A stretch of DNA of 64,000 nucleotides from CBDCNH01 sp965219015 (lineage in GTDB: Bacteria; Pseudomonadota; Alphaproteobacteria; Rhodobacterales; Rhodobacteraceae). The notes under the pieces were generated by a model, which was not told the origin of the DNA, searched no databases, and saw only the letters and a list, made by a program, of their open reading frames with translations. The position numbers and the translations under genes were made by a program. The stretch is from assembly GCA_965219015.1 (NCBI GenBank), contig CBDCNH010000017.1, positions 95,551-159,550 on the forward strand, written 5' to 3'. Positions 53,113 through 61,857 of the stretch are shown here, piece after piece. Every line of letters begins with the position of its first letter. The first letter of the stretch is position 1.

Positions 53113-54942
53113 TCAAGGCTCCCGCTCCGATCGGGGGTCCGCCGCCTCGAAGAGCGGCACCAGCGCCATGCCCGGCACCGTGACGAGCCCGCGATCGGTG
53201 ATGCGAAGCTCCGGGATCACCGCGAGGGGGATGAGGTTGAACCCCATGTAGGGGATGCGGCACCCCACCCGGTCCCAGGCGGCCTTCAGCGCGCGCGTCT
53301 CGGCCGCGACCTCGCCCACGCGGAGGTCGGACATCAATCCCGCGATCGGCAGCGCCAGGAAGGCCGCGACCGCCCCCGCGCGCACCACCGCGATGCCGCC
53401 CTGCGCCGCGATCACCGCGTCGAGCGCGGCGCGCATGTCCGCCTCCGACGTGCCCGCGACGATGAGGTTGTGGCTGTCGTGCCCGACCGAGGAGGCGACC
53501 GCCCCGCCCGTCAGCCCGAAGGCCTGCAGGAGCCCGTGCGCGACCCGGCCCTCCGAGCGCCCGTGGCGCTCGATGACGGCGACATGCACGAGGTCGTGCG
53601 CCGCCAGCGTCTCCGGCCAGTCCCGGCCCGGCGCGAGCGCGATCCGGCGGTGCGGCAGCACGATCCCCGGCCGCTCGATGCCGATGGCGTTGACCGTCAC
53701 CGGCCCCGCGGGCAGCGCCGGCACCAGCGGGCCCACGTCGCCGACATGCACCGTCGCGAGCGCCGCCGCGGGGTAGACGTAGCGGTCCGCCAGGGCCGCG
53801 TCGAGCGCAGGCGCGATGCGCCCCTCCGTCACCATCGCTTCGCCGCCGACCCAAGTGCTCCGCACCGTGAGGTCGTCGTCGAGGAGCACGAGGTCCGCGC
53901 GCCGCCCGCCGCCGAGCCCGCCGATCTCGCCGTCCATGCCGTAGCGCGTGGCCCCGTGCAGCGAGCCCATCGCCCAGGCCACCTCGCGCGGCAGCCCGAG
54001 CCGCACCGCCTCGCGCGCCACCCAGTCGAGCCCGAAGGCCATCAGGTCGTCGGCGTCGCGGTCGTCGGTGCAGAGGCAGAACCGCTTCGGAGCCGCACCC
54101 CCTTCGGTGATCGCCTTCACCGCCTCGGCGATGGAGTTCCAGGGCGTCGCCGGGTTGCCGCCGCGGAGGAACACCCAGACGCCCGCGTCGGCGAGATGCT
54201 CCGCGATCGCCCGGTCCACCGCCTCGTGCGTGTCGGTGACGCCCGCCGCGGCGTAGCCCGCGACGAACTCGGCGCCATAGACATGCCCCGACACCGGCCG
54301 CCCGCGCGCAAGCGCCGCCGCGATGATCGCGTGGGCGCGCGGCTCGCCCATCACCACGGGCACGAAGTCCATCTTCTCGCCGAGCGCCACCGCCTCCGGC
54401 CAGCGGTCGAAGAGCGCCGCGATCTTCTCGGGCGTGAGGTCGCCGCCCGCGGTCTCGAGTTCGGGCGCCGTCGCGGGCACCGTCGAGGGCACGGTGAGGA
54501 AGATCGACATCGGGGCGCGCCGCGCGTCCTCGAGCATCGCCTCGATGCCCGCCACGTCCATCACGTTGCCGATCTCGTGGCTGTCGCAGAAGATCGTCGT
54601 CGTGCCGTTGAGGAGTGCGGCCTCGGCATAGGCGCAGGCCGTGACCATCGAGCTCTCGACGTGGAGGTGCGGGTCGACCAGCCCCGGCGCGAGGATGCCG
54701 CCCTCGGCCTCGACGACCGCCCCCGGCGCCGGCCCGTCGCGCCAGGCGCCGAGGGGCCGCACCGCCGCGATGCGTCCGCCCGCGACGTGCAGCTCCGCCG
54801 GCCCCGAGATGCGGTCGGTGTAGGTCGAGAGCATCCGCGCCCCGGTGATCACGAGGTCCGCCGCCGCCCGCCCCCCCGCCACGGCGGCAAGCGTCTGCGT
54901 CAGGGTATGCAAAGGGGCTACGTGCTGGCGGGTGATCGACAT
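53113..54942 (-). CDS. ade: Adenine deaminase
   Basis: This is a 609-residue amidohydrolase that deaminates adenine to hypoxanthine in purine salvage. Metal ligands and family motifs are APGLVDPHLHVESSMV near residue 100, FCDSHEIGNVMD, GHVYGAEFVAGYAAAG and RFCLCTDDRDADDLM. The C-terminal Ade domain has SSVGHDSHNLIVAGTS. The start MSITRQHVAPLHTL was chosen over a longer frame whose extra N terminus is Arg-rich and unlike the family. It converges with ligD and is the last core gene before the accessory island. Confidence 0.9.
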   Translation of the reverse strand: MSITRQHVAPLHTLTQTLAAVAGGRAAADLVITGARMLSTYTDRISGPAELHVAGGRIAAVRPLGAWRDGPAPGAVVEAEGGILAPGLVDPHLHVESSMVTACAYAEAALLNGTTTIFCDSHEIGNVMDVAGIEAMLEDARRAPMSIFLTVPSTVPATAPELETAGGDLTPEKIAALFDRWPEAVALGEKMDFVPVVMGEPRAHAIIAAALARGRPVSGHVYGAEFVAGYAAAGVTDTHEAVDRAIAEHLADAGVWVFLRGGNPATPWNSIAEAVKAITEGGAAPKRFCLCTDDRDADDLMAFGLDWVAREAVRLGLPREVAWAMGSLHGATRYGMDGEIGGLGGGRRADLVLLDDDLTVRSTWVGGEAMVTEGRIAPALDAALADRYVYPAAALATVHVGDVGPLVPALPAGPVTVNAIGIERPGIVLPHRRIALAPGRDWPETLAAHDLVHVAVIERHGRSEGRVAHGLLQAFGLTGGAVASSVGHDSHNLIVAGTSEADMRAALDAVIAAQGGIAVVRAGAVAAFLALPIAGLMSDLRVGEVAAETRALKAAWDRVGCRIPYMGFNLIPLAVIPELRITDRGLVTVPGMALVPLFEAADPRSEREP

Positions 54943-55478
54943 GGGGCGGGGCCTCCGGCTTCTGACCCCGCGACAGTCGGCCGGGACGCGGACGGGAGCA
55001 AGGGAGCCTCTGCCCGTCCGGCCGGCATCACCACGTTTGTACCGCACGACGGCACGCCATGAGCGAGCGCCTTGCACGGCGATGCCCTGACGCAACGGCA
55101 TCCTTCCCGGCACTCGGGTAGAGGTCGGCCATGCGGCTGCCACGACTTGGCAACGCAAGCGGGAACCTAGACCAAAGCTTCGTTCTCGGTGCAGACGTCC
55201 GGCATGTCCGGGCATCCTCTTAGAAGCGCCAGGTCGAGATCGGGGTGATGCGTCGGGCGTCGCCGGATTATCCAGGCGCTGCGATTTCGGGCGGAACGTA
55301 CGGATTGCTTGACCTTGTGCTCATCGGACGGGCGGCAGCTTGCCCGTCAAGTGCTGATGATCGGCCAGCCAAGGCAGACATGACCGAGGCGCTGCCGTCG
55401 CCGAGCGTGCCTTGACCCTGGCCATGCCGTTCCAGATGACAGGGGTGCCGAGGAGTCGTGCGATCGCCCTTCGCCACC
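54943..55478. other. 536-bp stretch with no recognised gene at island boundary
   Basis: Between adenine deaminase and the GIY-YIG gene I find no gene with a ribosome site or known family. A perfect hairpin with 7-bp arms (GACGGGC...GCCCGTC) lies at 55327-55348 but has no T tract. A short leftward frame ending LPWLADHQHLTGKLPPVR near 55321-55450 could be a worn fragment of a mobile-element gene, but I cannot identify it. The ade promoter must lie here; I see no purine riboswitch. Confidence 0.4.
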
Positions 55479-56660
55479 CTAGCCCCGCCGCACGAGCATC
55501 GCCCGATCCGGGGTGTAATCGTAGAGGTGCAGGCTCCCGTCCTCGATCCGCGCGACGGCCTCGTGGATCGCGTCGAGCGGGACGATGAACCATTCGCAGG
55601 GCCGTACCGGGGCACCGAAGCGATCGCGGATGGTGATCTCGAGCCTGCCGGGCGCGAAGAAGCGGTGCAGCAGGTTCTCGAGCGCGGTCCGGCGGATGTC
55701 GATGAGCTGGAAGGTCGCCACCACCTCGACGGACGCCATCAGGAACGTCGGGTCTCGTTCGGCATTGACGAAGCGCCGGTCGACGGGGCCGCCGGTGACG
55801 CCGATCTTGTGCAGGAACCCGCGCTTGGCGGCGATGTCGGGATGCGTCGAGTTGCTGCGCAGGACGTAGATCGTCCCGGTCTCCGAGCCCCCGATGGCGT
55901 CCCCTCGCTCGAAGAGCGGCCCGGCCACCGGCTCCGTGATCCGCCGGCCGGCGGGATCTTGCGTCAGTGACCGCTGCAGCGACCGCATCAGGAGGTTGGC
56001 CTCGGTGCCGGTGTCGAAGATCACCCTGAGCCGGCTGTCGCGGTTGCCGGCATCGTTCACGAACGGCTCGCCCGCCTCGGCGACGTAGGCCGTCACGCCC
56101 TCGACGATGAAGAACCGCCCCGCCGCGATCTCCGACTTGCGTTCGAATCGGCGGGTCTCGCGCGTGCCGCGGTCGAGGTCCGCCTTCAACGCCGAGAAGA
56201 GCGGCTCGAACGCGGCGAAGTCCGCGCAGGGCTGCCGTGCCGCGATCTCGTCCGGGGCGTGGCGCTCGGCGCTCGGCCTGACGTGCCGGAGGTCCGAGAG
56301 CCCGCCCTCGCCGCCGGCCTCGATGCCGAGGGTCGCAAGGAGGGCGGCATCGTCCATCCCGGACGGCGCGTCGCCGGCGGCCGCGTCGTCCGCCAGCAGC
56401 CCCTGCGTGTCGAGCCCGCGCAGCAGCGCCAGGCACTCCGGCTGGTCCCGGAGCCGGCCGAGACGGACGGCGTAGAGACGCTCGAAGATGTCGCGGTCGG
56501 CGCCGTGGCGCGGGGCGTGGCCGTGCTCCGCCACGAAGGCCTGGATATCCTCGAAGCCCGCGACGATCCTTGCCGCGCGCGGCGTCACGGCGGGCTTCGC
56601 GGCGGCGGCGGGGTCGATGCCGAGGTCGGCGAGGATGTCGGCGTCGCTGCGATCAGGCAT
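55479..56660 (-). CDS. GIY-YIG nuclease-domain protein of defence-type operon
   Basis: This is a 393-residue protein whose C-terminal part (about 258-345) is a GIY-YIG domain of the T5orf172 kind: GTIYVLRS (262-269), HKIGVTGG (284-291), an Arg pair in VDRRF and the metal-binding Glu (E328) in TALENLLHRFF. The first 240 residues match no enzyme I know. They contain two copies of a short motif, DADILADLGIDP (6-17) and DAALLATLGIEA (104-115), followed by IVAGFEDIQAFVAEHGHAP. It is the last of three overlapping leftward genes (8-base overlap with the helicase), so it likely cuts or nicks DNA in a system with the helicase and methyltransferase. Confidence 0.75.
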   Translation of the reverse strand: MPDRSDADILADLGIDPAAAAKPAVTPRAARIVAGFEDIQAFVAEHGHAPRHGADRDIFERLYAVRLGRLRDQPECLALLRGLDTQGLLADDAAAGDAPSGMDDAALLATLGIEAGGEGGLSDLRHVRPSAERHAPDEIAARQPCADFAAFEPLFSALKADLDRGTRETRRFERKSEIAAGRFFIVEGVTAYVAEAGEPFVNDAGNRDSRLRVIFDTGTEANLLMRSLQRSLTQDPAGRRITEPVAGPLFERGDAIGGSETGTIYVLRSNSTHPDIAAKRGFLHKIGVTGGPVDRRFVNAERDPTFLMASVEVVATFQLIDIRRTALENLLHRFFAPGRLEITIRDRFGAPVRPCEWFIVPLDAIHEAVARIEDGSLHLYDYTPDRAMLVRRG

Positions 56661-58785
56661 GGGCGGCCGTCATCCGGCGGAAGGCCGCGACGCCTTCCGC
56701 AAGCTGGCGCTCCCAAGGGTCGTTCGAGGTCAGCGCAGGCAGCCGGCCGCGCTCCTTCATGAAGAGGACGGCGCGCTCGGCGTACATCCGCGCCTCGTCG
56801 TGGCTCAGCCGCACGCGCCTGCCCGCGATGATCGCGGACACCTCGCGCAGCGTCGGCTCGTCCAGCGCCCGGGCGAGGATCGCACGCGCCGCCTGGAAGG
56901 GGTTGATCCGGTCGATGAGGTCGATCTCGAGATCCCTCACGTCGGTGACGAAGGCGCGGGTGCCGTCCACGAAGCCGGTGTTGGCGGGCCTCTCGTCGTC
57001 CGCATCAAGCGCCGCCGCCCGCTCCCGGCCTTGTTGCGTCAGCACCATCGCGGCCACGACCTGCTGGCGCACCGCCTCGCGGTCCTCGTCGTCGAGCCCG
57101 GGGTAGCGGTTGCCGATGATCCGGCCGAGGCGCACCTGAGTGAGCTCCTCCGCGGGCAGTTCCTCGTCGAAGACGCCGCGCTCGACGGTCTGGCGGTCCT
57201 GCACGAAGGCGGCGATGACCTCGGCGGTGTCCTCGGCGCAGATGCGCCGCGCCTCGGCGCTCCTCGGCTGCGCGAGCCCGCCCACCTCGATGTCGAACCG
57301 GCCTTCGGCCTCGCTGAACCCGACGTTGGCCGCGCCCTCCCGGTAGCCTGCCGCGCCGTAGTCGAAGCCGTCCTTGGCGCCTGCGTTCTTCGGCGTGAAG
57401 GTGTAGGTCGGCGCGAGCACCTGCTCCATCAGGAGGCTCACCGCGATGGCCTTCAGCGTGTCGTTGACCGCCTCGTTGACCGTCTCCTCCGAAGCGTCGG
57501 GCTCGGCGATGAGGTTGGTGAAGCGCGCGCGCGCCTTGCCCGGCGCATCCCGCGTGGCGCGGCCGATGATCTGCACGATCTCGGTCATCGACGAGCGGTA
57601 GCCGACCGTCAGCGCGTGCTCGCACCAGATCCAGTCGAAGCCCTCCTTGGCCATGCCGAGCGCGATGATGACGTCGACGTGGTCGCGGTCGTCGGCATGG
57701 TCTCCGTCCTTCAGCGCGCCGATCACGCGGTCCCGCCGCGCGCCGTCGTCGTCCACGAGGTCGGCGACGCGCAGCATCCGCCCGTCGGGCCGCTCGATGA
57801 GCTGGAAGCCGGTGGCCGCATCGGTGCCCTTCCAGAGCCCAAGCGCCTGCATCACGTCCTCGGCCTCGCGGATCTTGTCGCCGAGGCTCTCGCGGGCGTT
57901 CACGTTGGGGATGTGGACGATCGTCTTGGCGTCGGGGTCGAGCACCTCGGCGATCGCGTCGATGTAGCGCCCGGAGTAGAAGTAGTAGCCGATGTCGAGC
58001 GCCTTGAGATGCTCGTAGCCGTTGAGCTGCTCGTAGTAGGTGTAGGTCACGGTCGCGAAGCGCGCCTCGTCCTCGGGCATCAGCACGGCCTCGGCGTCGC
58101 CGCGGAAGTAGCTCCCCGTCATCGCGACGACATGCACCCGGTCGCGGGCCATCAGCGCGCGCAGATGCGTGCCGAGGCGGTTCTCGGGGTTGGCGCTGAC
58201 ATGGTGGAACTCGTCCACCGCGATCAGCCGGTCGTCGAAGGCCTCGACCCCGAGCGCGTCCACCGCGAAGCGGAACGTCGCGTGGGTGCAGACGAGCACC
58301 CGGTCGTCCGAGGCGAGGAACGTCGCCACCGACGCGACCTTGCCCTTCGCCACGCGCGGGTCGTCGGCGCCCGGCGCGTTGCACAGGTTCCACTGCGGCG
58401 CCACGGTCCAGTCCGCCCAGAAGCCGTGCCGCGTCAGGGCCGTGTCGCGGAACGACGCGCCGATCGAGCGCTCGGGCACCACGATCACCGCCTGCCGCAG
58501 CCCCTGGTGCGCGAGCTTGTCGAGCGCGATGAACATCAGCGCGCGGCTCTTGCCCGAGGCGGGCGGCGACTTGATGAGGAGGTACGGCTCGCCCCGCCGC
58601 GCGTAGGCCCGCGCCTGCATCGCGCGCATCCCCATCTCGTCGGCCGTGCGCGACGCCCCCGTCGCCGCGTAGCGCATCGAGACGGAGGGGACCGTCGGGG
58701 CGTGCGGGGCCGCGGCGGCGGCCGCGTCGGGCATCGTCGCGTCGGGCATCGTCGCGTCGGGCATCGTCGCGTCGGGGGGCGTCAT
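56653..58785 (-). CDS. DEAD/DEAH-box family helicase of defence-type operon
   Basis: This is a 710-residue SF2 helicase. Walker A is PPASGKS (74-80), Walker B VDEFHH (190-195), motif III-like AMTGSYFRGD (221-230) and motif VI QIIGRATR (405-412); MAKEGFDWIWCEHAL precedes motif VI as in restriction-type helicases. The C-terminal 280 residues have no domain I recognise. The extreme N terminus is a tandem MPDAT repeat coded by a 15-bp DNA repeat. The start overlaps the methyltransferase stop (ATGA) with AAGGAGA in good position; each repeat also offers an ATG. It probably moves along DNA for the modification/cleavage partners. Confidence 0.82.
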   Translation of the reverse strand: MTPPDATMPDATMPDATMPDAAAAAAPHAPTVPSVSMRYAATGASRTADEMGMRAMQARAYARRGEPYLLIKSPPASGKSRALMFIALDKLAHQGLRQAVIVVPERSIGASFRDTALTRHGFWADWTVAPQWNLCNAPGADDPRVAKGKVASVATFLASDDRVLVCTHATFRFAVDALGVEAFDDRLIAVDEFHHVSANPENRLGTHLRALMARDRVHVVAMTGSYFRGDAEAVLMPEDEARFATVTYTYYEQLNGYEHLKALDIGYYFYSGRYIDAIAEVLDPDAKTIVHIPNVNARESLGDKIREAEDVMQALGLWKGTDAATGFQLIERPDGRMLRVADLVDDDGARRDRVIGALKDGDHADDRDHVDVIIALGMAKEGFDWIWCEHALTVGYRSSMTEIVQIIGRATRDAPGKARARFTNLIAEPDASEETVNEAVNDTLKAIAVSLLMEQVLAPTYTFTPKNAGAKDGFDYGAAGYREGAANVGFSEAEGRFDIEVGGLAQPRSAEARRICAEDTAEVIAAFVQDRQTVERGVFDEELPAEELTQVRLGRIIGNRYPGLDDEDREAVRQQVVAAMVLTQQGRERAAALDADDERPANTGFVDGTRAFVTDVRDLEIDLIDRINPFQAARAILARALDEPTLREVSAIIAGRRVRLSHDEARMYAERAVLFMKERGRLPALTSNDPWERQLAEGVAAFRRMTAAHA
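58724..58775. repeat. 15-bp tandem repeat at the start of the helicase gene
   Basis: Three perfect copies of GCGTCGGGCATCGTC (58724-58738, 58739-58753, 58754-58768) plus a 7-base partial fourth lie just inside the helicase start. Each codes for Asp-Ala-Thr-Met-Pro on the minus strand. Fifteen bases keep the frame, so copy-number change would alter only the length of the N terminus. Confidence 0.9.
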
Positions 58786-61484
58786 GCGGTCTCCTTCGCG
58801 GTCATCGCGGTGTACATCTCGAAGAGCTTCTCCAGCCGCTCGGTGTCGTTGCGGAAGCGGCGGCCGATGTAGATGCGCTCCAGCGTCTCGTCGTTCCGCT
58901 CATGCGCCGCCCGCAGGTCGGCGGGCATGGCGTCGGGGTCGTAGAGGTCCGCGATGGTGGCCGGGAAATGCGCCTCGCGCGCGAGCAGGATGCCCTCGGC
59001 GCAGGCCGTGAGGTTGGCGCGGTCGGTCTCGGTGAGCGGCGGCACGGGGAAGGTGTTCCAGCCGAGGGTGTTGGAGTAGCGAAAATCGGTCTTCAGCTTG
59101 CCGCAGACGGTGGCGATCCAGACGAGATGGATGCGCGAGGCGATGAGGGCGAGGTTCCAGAGGGGGGCGTCGTAGAGGGCGAAGGCCTCACTCGAAACGG
59201 TAGATTGCTTTTGCAAAATGCCAACCGGCAAAAAATTCCGATTTTCCGAAGAGGTACGTGGCACAGTAAGTATCCAGCAAATTCCTAATCGCATCTCTCG
59301 CATTTGATGTGCTCGCGACGCCAGTTCATTCGCGCCTTTGTCGCGGCTTGCGAGACGCATGTTACGAACCGCATCTATTCGCGCCCTGATCGAATTCACT
59401 GTCAATGCTTCATCAAGATGGCAATCTTCTATCCAAAGCACATACCGCTCCTTGCCCCGAATAAATTCTTCCGAACCGTAGATGCGGCGGATGAAACGAT
59501 CACGCAATATTCGTGTCAGACCGAGCGCCTCGACATCAATGGGGCTCAACAGCAGGTTGCCGCCATCCACCGCTTTGTTACCAAAACTCATGCCGGCAAC
59601 TTCAGTCAGCGGCCTACCCGCCTTTTTTACGATAATGTGCGGAGCAGCGACAAGATAAGCATTGATATTATTTGTATCCTTGGAAATCGTTAAGCCGACG
59701 GAGTTTATCGAGTATATTCTGCTCGTTTGTGTTACGTGTGTCTTAATCCCAATGATAACGACCGTTACGCCGGCGTTGTGGCTAGCCAAATTAGCCCATT
59801 TAAAGCTAGTATGCGCAAAAGCTATTCTATGGCCAGTCTCAAAGATCATAGGCCAAAGAATTGGCACCTGCTGGCCTTGGCAGATCGAGTTGGTGGACAC
59901 AAAAGCTGACACGGTGGGCGTCAGCAGCCCATAATCAGCGGCCTTCATGAACCAGCCTGCAACGTAGTCAAGCGACTTCCAACTTTTTGTACGCCTTCCG
60001 AAGTTGAGTTGCAGATCAGATTTATGCTCTGCGTTTTGCCAAGTGGAACCCAAATAAGGCGGGTTCCCACAGATATACGTCTCCCACTCCCCGCCGTCGC
60101 CGTCCGCTCCGCCGGGCTCCCCCGCGGCCGGCGGGCAGACTTCCTCCCAGTCGAGCCGGAGCGCGTTGCCGGTCACGATCCTTCCCGTCGCGTGGAGCGG
60201 CAAAACCAGCGCGCGGGCCTCGGTCTGGCCGATGAAGCGCACGTCGCACTGGAACTCGGCGACGAGCAGCGACAGGCGCGCGATCTCGGCGGCGAAGCCC
60301 TTGATCTCGATGCCGAAGAACTGCGTCAGCGCGATTACCGAGCGGTGCAGCGCCTCGCCCCGGCGGCGCACGATCTCGTCCTCGATCTCGCGCAGGCGGA
60401 TGTAGGCGATGACGAGGAAGTTGCCCGACCCGCAGGCGGGGTCGAACACCCGGATGCGCGCGAGCCTGCGGCGGAGGTTGAGGAGCTTGCGCCCGTTTGT
60501 CCCCGCCGCCTCGAGCGCCTCGCGGAGGTCGTCGAGGAACAGGGGGTCGAGCACCTTCTGGATGTTCGGGACGCTGGTGTAGTGCATGCCCAGGGCGGCG
60601 CGCTCGTCGTCGTCGGCGACGGCCTGGATCATCGAGCCGAAGATGTCGGGGTTGATCGCCTTCCAGTCGAGCTCGCCCGCGCGGAGGAGGTACGCGCGCG
60701 AGGTGCGGGTGAACGCGGGGCAGCCGATGTCGTCGGCGAAGAGCCCGCCGTTGACGAAAGGAAACGTGTCCGCCCAGGGCCGCACGCCGGCGCGCGCCCC
60801 GGTGCGGGGATCGAGGTTCATGGCGCGGAAGAGCTCGAGGAGCACCGCCGCGGTGTCGCCCCCGCCCGGCTCCGTCATCTGGCCGAGCGTGGCGGTGAAG
60901 AGGTTGTCGCCGATGAAGATGCCGGTGTCCTCGGCGAAGAAGCAGAAGATGATGCGCGCCATCAGCCGGTTGAGATCGCCCCGCCGCGCCGCGCCGGCCC
61001 AGTCGGGGTTGTCCTTCAGGAGCTGGACATAGAGCCGGTTGAGCCGCCCGGTCGCCTTGATGTCGATGGGGTTGTTCTTGACCTCGCGGACCGTCGAGAT
61101 GCCCGCGAGCGGCAGGAAGAAGCCGAAATGGTCGCCGAGCTTGTCGAGCGGGCAGGAGATCGCCTCGCCGGAGCCGAGTTCCTCCGCCTCGAGATGCGCG
61201 CCGTCGGTCGCGAGGATGTAGCGCGCCTTCTGCTGCGCCGTCAGCGGGCTGGCGCGAAGGCGAGCCAGCATCGCCTCGGTGTCGCCCGGCGCTGCGACGG
61301 CGAGGTGAATGTTGTTGCGCTGCAGCACGCCGAGCTCGGACTTGTTGCTGGCGCCGGAGCGCAGGCGCTGCAGCGTCGCCTCCTTGTTGCCGAACGCCTG
61401 CAGGAAGGCGAAAGCGAACTCAGCGGGATCGAACGGCGCCTCGGCCAGCGCGGACACGGCCTCCTCGATCTCGACGGCGTTCAT
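58782..61484 (-). CDS. MmeI-like adenine-specific DNA methyltransferase
   Basis: This is a 900-residue class I DNA methyltransferase. An N-terminal region of about 150 residues sits where MmeI has its nuclease, but no PD-D/ExK motif is visible. A helical spacer follows (RLNRLYVQLLKDNPDWAG, IIFCFFAEDTGIFIGDN). The SAM domain has VFDPACGSGNFLVIAYIRL (from about 346) and catalytic GNPPY (473-477), which means N6-adenine. LDYVAGWFMKAADYG and the next 280 residues form the catalytic tail and target-recognition region, and LGWNTFPVPPLTETD opens the C-terminal domain. The ATG at 61484 has AGGGG eight bases upstream; a GTG three codons earlier does not. DNA from about 59195 to 60055 is AT-rich, unlike both flanks. 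It is first in the three-gene operon. Confidence 0.87.
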   Translation of the reverse strand: MNAVEIEEAVSALAEAPFDPAEFAFAFLQAFGNKEATLQRLRSGASNKSELGVLQRNNIHLAVAAPGDTEAMLARLRASPLTAQQKARYILATDGAHLEAEELGSGEAISCPLDKLGDHFGFFLPLAGISTVREVKNNPIDIKATGRLNRLYVQLLKDNPDWAGAARRGDLNRLMARIIFCFFAEDTGIFIGDNLFTATLGQMTEPGGGDTAAVLLELFRAMNLDPRTGARAGVRPWADTFPFVNGGLFADDIGCPAFTRTSRAYLLRAGELDWKAINPDIFGSMIQAVADDDERAALGMHYTSVPNIQKVLDPLFLDDLREALEAAGTNGRKLLNLRRRLARIRVFDPACGSGNFLVIAYIRLREIEDEIVRRRGEALHRSVIALTQFFGIEIKGFAAEIARLSLLVAEFQCDVRFIGQTEARALVLPLHATGRIVTGNALRLDWEEVCPPAAGEPGGADGDGGEWETYICGNPPYLGSTWQNAEHKSDLQLNFGRRTKSWKSLDYVAGWFMKAADYGLLTPTVSAFVSTNSICQGQQVPILWPMIFETGHRIAFAHTSFKWANLASHNAGVTVVIIGIKTHVTQTSRIYSINSVGLTISKDTNNINAYLVAAPHIIVKKAGRPLTEVAGMSFGNKAVDGGNLLLSPIDVEALGLTRILRDRFIRRIYGSEEFIRGKERYVLWIEDCHLDEALTVNSIRARIDAVRNMRLASRDKGANELASRAHQMREMRLGICWILTVPRTSSENRNFLPVGILQKQSTVSSEAFALYDAPLWNLALIASRIHLVWIATVCGKLKTDFRYSNTLGWNTFPVPPLTETDRANLTACAEGILLAREAHFPATIADLYDPDAMPADLRAAHERNDETLERIYIGRRFRNDTERLEKLFEMYTAMTAKETA

Positions 61485-61840
61485 GCGGCGCACCCCTCAC
61501 TGACCTTGCAGGGACGGTATGGCACAATCTGCGGTCGAGTGCCTAGCCGCTGGTGGCGCGAGACCGACGAGGCGCCACCGCTTGGCCACGTGGCGGCTGC
61601 CCAGAGCCAGTACGGGAACCGGCTCGGTCGCCGAAAGCGCCTGACTCGTCGCTCGATACGCACCACCACGGGAGCGGGCGGCTTCAGTCGCCCTCACCGA
61701 GAAACGTCGCGATCATCCCGAGACCCTTGCGTATCAGGGCGATCGACTCTGTGAGCTGCGCGGCCGCAATCGGCGCGCAAATGCGACCTCTTCGGCGAGG
61801 CGCCCATGTCGGAGACGGTCTAGCCGTTCACGGGTCGCAA
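61485..61840. other. 356-bp gap upstream of the methyltransferase operon
   Basis: This interval should hold the promoter of the leftward three-gene operon. I cannot point to convincing -35/-10 hexamers. Open frames on both strands here have biased, Arg-rich translations and no ribosome sites, so I treat it as noncoding. Confidence 0.4.
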
Positions 61841-61857
61841 CGTGTCGCGACCCGTGA
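61828..61857. repeat. Perfect 11-bp inverted repeat with 8-base loop
   Basis: TCACGGGTCGC and GCGACCCGTGA flank the loop AACGTGTC. The dyad is perfect over both arms. It has no T tract, so it is not a standard terminator. It lies at the left edge of the cupin fragment in the mobile-element zone upstream of the methyltransferase operon. Confidence 0.6.

Noticed and set aside
55327..55348. Rho-independent terminator
   Set aside because: The hairpin is perfect but no T run follows it on either strand.
58782..61484. Complete type IIL (MmeI-like) restriction-modification fusion enzyme
   Set aside because: I could not find a PD-D/ExK nuclease motif in the N-terminal region, so cleavage, if any, is more likely from the separate GIY-YIG protein.
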